Source: Diphasiastrum complanatum (lineage: Eukaryota > Streptophyta > Lycopodiopsida > Lycopodiales > Lycopodiaceae). From it: a DNA stretch of 62,000 bases. Under the pieces are notes generated by a model, which did no database searches, was not told where the DNA came from, and was given only the letters and a program-made list of their open reading frames with translations. A program made the position numbers and the translations under genes. Location: the NCBI GenBank assembly GCA_029204225.1, contig CM055099.1:63442142-63504141 (forward strand). The letters run 5' to 3'. Below are positions 59,276 through 62,000 of the stretch, in pieces; positions within the stretch are counted from its first letter, which is position 1; the number at the start of each line of letters is the position of its first letter.

Positions 59276-60340
59276 CTTTTGAATGGCCCTAATTGGACAA
59301 AGACCACTTAGTTATGGGCATTTAGGTAAAATGAATTGTTTCTACGACTTGAAAAAAATCTCTCTTTCAAATGACTTTGAACTTCATATGTTTTTTGATA
59401 TTCTTTACCAACATTCTCATGCTCTTTATCTTTTTCAATTTCATAACATTCTCGAATATCAATGAAGTTTGGCTCATCATTGGACAACTCATGAAGTTTG
59501 GTTTATCATTGGACAATTCATGAAGTGTTGCAGATGACTCAGAATCCAAAGTATTAGGTTTCTCCTTGGAATTTGTCTTTTGTCCATTTCATATTATTTT
59601 TTTGTTAGTTCTTATAACAAAAAATCTAAATTCGCTCTTCTTCAGATGAGTGATCACATGAGCATCTTACAACCCAACCATGGTCTTCTTAGTAACATAG
59701 AATATGAGAGTACAACAATAACATAGAATATGAGAGTACAACAATGACTGGTTGAATAACCACAAAATTCAATTAAAAAGATATCCATTCAATGATTACT
59801 TCAATGTTATTCAGTAGGCCAACATGTTTTTTTCTTGTTTGATCTACTAATCGTAGGTACTTGGTAGTTGAAGTGCTATGGGTGAGTCCCAAACCAAAAG
59901 CAATATCTTGAGTTATTATATTTACTCCTGATCAAGAATCTACTAGAACATAAAAAATAGTACAACTTTTAATATGGACTTCAATTTAACTATCAAAAGT
60001 TTGGGTTTTTTTCTTTTCCTTTTACTATCAATGTTTTTAATGAAAGACATTATCTTTCAGAAGTTGTTCTAGAAGTTGAAAATTTGTCAATTTTTGCTCT
60101 CATGAATTTATCATTAGTTTTAGGTTCTTTCAAAGAAACTTTTTTCTTTGACTTATCTAACTCCTTTGATAGAAGTATTTTGATTTCTAGAGCAATAATT
60201 TTTTGTCTATCCTATCATTAACATGATCATCTTTAATATCTTTTGAGTTAGTGACTTATTAGACTTATCTTTGGATGAGGTCTTTCTTTTTCTTTTCTTT
60301 TTTTGTATTTCATGTTTTTTTATTTTTCCCTTCTGAAGTA
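59276..60340. other. No assured gene; degraded copia interior
   Basis: The stretch lies between pre-integrase and integrase words of the minus-strand copia relic and is far longer than the intact spacing, so it must include inserted DNA. A 28-bp direct repeat (AACATAGAATATGAGAGTAC unit) occurs at 59,695-59,745, and GAAGTTTGG.TCATCATTGGACAA is duplicated at 59,465-59,520. No further motif was recognised. Confidence 0.4.
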
Positions 60341-60426
60341 GGTCAAATTTGATTTTCTCTCCGTTTCATGACTTCACTTCTAGGAGAAACCTTATTCACT
60401 TGAAAAAAGATGGAGAATTCTGAATG

Positions 60427-60502
60427 TGTGTGGATTACAAGAGGTTGAATAAAGTAACTATTAAGAATAAATATCGCCCTTGCAATTACCACATAAAGGT
60501 AC
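60427..60502 (+). pseudogene. Orphan Ty3/gypsy RT fragment (about 25 codons)
   Basis: The plus strand reads CVDYKRLNKVTIKNKYRPCN followed by YHIK. This matches the gypsy RT motif CVDYRxLNxxTxKNxYPLP, with Arg-Pro-Cys in place of Pro-Leu-Pro. It is isolated, in the opposite orientation to the surrounding copia relic, and has no RT sequence on either side. Confidence 0.65.
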
Positions 60503-60534
60503 ATAGCCACTCTGTTATTTGGCTCAAGGCATTT

Positions 60535-61612
60535 GGAGACTGATAGCAGGTCTTTTCTCAATGAAGGTACGTAGAGTGCTCCTGGTAGCTCTGCTTGACC
60601 AAACAGTGTTCGCAACTGATCAAGATTCTTTTGTTGCAGGTGATGTGTGAGGTTGCTTCTGAATCAATGACTGCATCATCGTAGTCTTGTTCAGTGTAGC
60701 TTGTTGAAGCTTCATCTAGTATTGTGAAAGCTTCATCACCTTTGTCTGCATCCTTGGATGACTCTGCAACATTTGCTTTGTCGCTTTGTTCTTCCTTTTT
60801 GGATTGAATCTGCAATCATATGCAGAGTGCCCCTTCTTCTTGCAGTGCATGCAAGGTATCATTGAATTGAACCAGCATATATTAGTTGTGTGTCCTGGTT
60901 TGTGACAGTGATCACGAGAAGAAGATTGTTGATTGTCATTGTCTCTGACTTTGTGTTCGTCTTGTTGAATCTGGGCTTGTTCTTGTTCTTCTTCTTTCCT
61001 TTCATGAAAAGAACTTTTTTCTTATCATTGCTTCCTTCTCCTTCGTCTCTCATCAGTCTCTCATCAGTGAAAAGAATGATTTCTTTGTCAAATGTCATAT
61101 CTGGTAGACTCAGTATGAGCATTCTCAGCGGCTGATAGGACGCAGGTAGAGATTTCATGAAGTACATCAGTTGTTGTGGTGTTGGGACTTGGTGTTCTTG
61201 TCCTAATGCAACGAGTTGAGCGAAGATCATTTTGATCTTCTCAACAGGCTAATCCAACTGGTTGCCATCCCATCATATGGATTGCAGCTGATTGTGAAGA
61301 TGCATCACTAAAGCGGCAATCCTCACTTCGTACTTCTGCTTTAGTCTTTCCCATGCTACATGGCTACTTTTGCAATCTTCAATTTGCATGAGTAGTTCTT
61401 CATCGATGGATGAAACGATGATCGCCATTGCACGCTCATTCTTTCTTATCCTCAGCTCTCCTCGAGTCTCCCTCTGGAGGCTGCACGTCTATGAGTTCGG
61501 TCACCAACCAGATGCCTTCACCCTTCAGTAACGTTTTGATTTTGAATTTCTATACTCTATAGTTTTCGCCATCAAGACTGATTGCTATTCTCGTCTGGAT
61601 CATTGTAGCCAT
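60535..61612 (-). pseudogene. Copia gag-protease relic
   Basis: An ATG at 61,612 starts MATMIQTRIAISLDGENYRV, then TAG in place of the conserved Trp, then KFKIKTLLKGEGIWLV. After a frameshift near 61,435 the UBN2 part continues (MAIIVSSIDEELLMQIEDCK, SSHVAWERLKQKYE), with stops at about 61,278 and 61,251. A readable frame follows from 61,230 (MIFAQLVALGQEHQVPTPQQ, then LPDMTFDKEIILFTDERLM) and a Lys/Asn-rich stretch. Two zinc knuckles lie at about 60,900-60,825: the first has its first Cys changed to Arg (RDHCHKPGHTTNIC), the second is intact (CMHCKKKGHSAYDC). The protease reads AVIDSEATSHIT, Gly of DSGA replaced by Glu. The pre-integrase words ALYVPSLRKDLLSVSK follow. Clearly non-functional. 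Confidence 0.85.
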
Positions 61613-61664
61613 GTTGTGTTGCCTAAAAAATTACTATTCAAATATCAGTAGTGATAACTTGAGG

Positions 61665-61676
61665 GCTCTGATACCA
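61665..61676 (-). promoter_or_regulatory. Primer-binding site of the minus-strand copia element
   Basis: GCTCTGATACCA is the exact complement of the plant copia PBS. It lies 53 bp upstream (minus sense) of the gag ATG at 61,612. Confidence 0.9.
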
Positions 61677-62000
61677 TGTCGCAAATTGTTTTGCGAACAG
61701 ATTGTTTTCAAGTTTTCTTTAGTGGAAGCTTTCAAGATCCTAGGCATGCGACTACAAATCACAAAACATAAATCATTCTAGCAATCAAGACAACGAAAAC
61801 AAGGAGATGGAGAAGAGAGCAATTGTATTATCAGTTTTTGAGTTTGGAGTGAGATGATCTGTGCCTCGCTCATTGGCGGCCTGTCACTCAGCCCAATCGT
61901 TGTGTTTTGCTCGTTGGCAGACTTTCATGCACAACCATTTTTGTCTCTCTATATTCTTCTATTCTGATCTTTTTCTGCTCTATACTGTGTTGATCTAAAA
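61677..62000 (-). repeat. Copia 5' LTR, cut by the window end
   Basis: In minus-strand sense the LTR ends GCGACA directly before the PBS. The visible 324 bp are the R-U5 side; the TG start lies outside the window. It belongs to the element whose gag starts at 61,612. Confidence 0.75.

Overview
This is nuclear DNA from a land plant. The evidence is a recognisable plant-type eIF3m gene split by GT-AG introns, a telo-box/site II promoter in front of it, several initiator-methionine tRNA primer-binding sites of Ty1/copia LTR retrotransposons, Ty3/gypsy pol with the plant-type domain order, and CACTA (En/Spm) and hAT DNA transposons. The eIF3m protein looks clearly diverged from the angiosperm form I know, and the window is AT-rich, repeat-dense and full of long (CT)n/(GA)n arrays. 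I cannot place the lineage; a large-genome plant outside the core angiosperms is possible.

Layout. 1-7.3 kb: unassigned DNA, a truncated copia LTR/PBS/gag start (+, about 3.1-4.03 kb) and a gypsy pol pseudogene (-, 4.85-7.26 kb). 7.5-10.75 kb: three very long (CT)n arrays and the end of a CACTA-like element (terminus at 10,753). 11-17.2 kb: gypsy debris (putative LTR and PPT near 12.0 kb, gag relic at 13.9-14.1 kb, gag-protease relic at 16.5-17.2 kb) and an inverted-repeat element at 13.36-13.71 kb. 18-21.2 kb: tandem repeats, a GAGTCAT minisatellite and a CACTA end (21,212). 21.8-22.8 kb: relic of a TauE/SafE-family gene. 24.2-30.1 kb: at least four copia fragments in both orientations, with a 458-bp GA array. 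30.8-32.45 kb: hAT transposase gene (-) whose last four exons still join in frame, cut by a copia LTR at 32,574. 33-43 kb: mostly unrecognised or low-complexity DNA with a few tandem repeats. 43.1-49.05 kb: a GC-rich hAT-type foldback MITE, eIF3m (-) and its promoter. 50.1-55.66 kb: CACTA end, an LTR with PBS, tandem repeats and a multi-exon CACTA transposase pseudogene (+). 55.66-62 kb: gypsy gag-protease (-), then a decayed copia element (-) running off the window end.

The only gene likely to be expressed for a host function is eIF3m. Everything else recognised is mobile-element material in various stages of decay, with nested insertions: a CACTA element inside gypsy at 55,655, a copia LTR inside hAT-related DNA at 32,574, and an orphan gypsy RT fragment inside a copia element at 60.4 kb. 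I saw no tRNA, rRNA, CRISPR or prokaryote-type operon. I did not find a convincingly new system. The most distinctive objects are the CG-rich foldback MITE at the 3' end of eIF3m, the GA array bounded by perfect 30-bp direct repeats, and the CACTA-like family ending in CACAATAAC.
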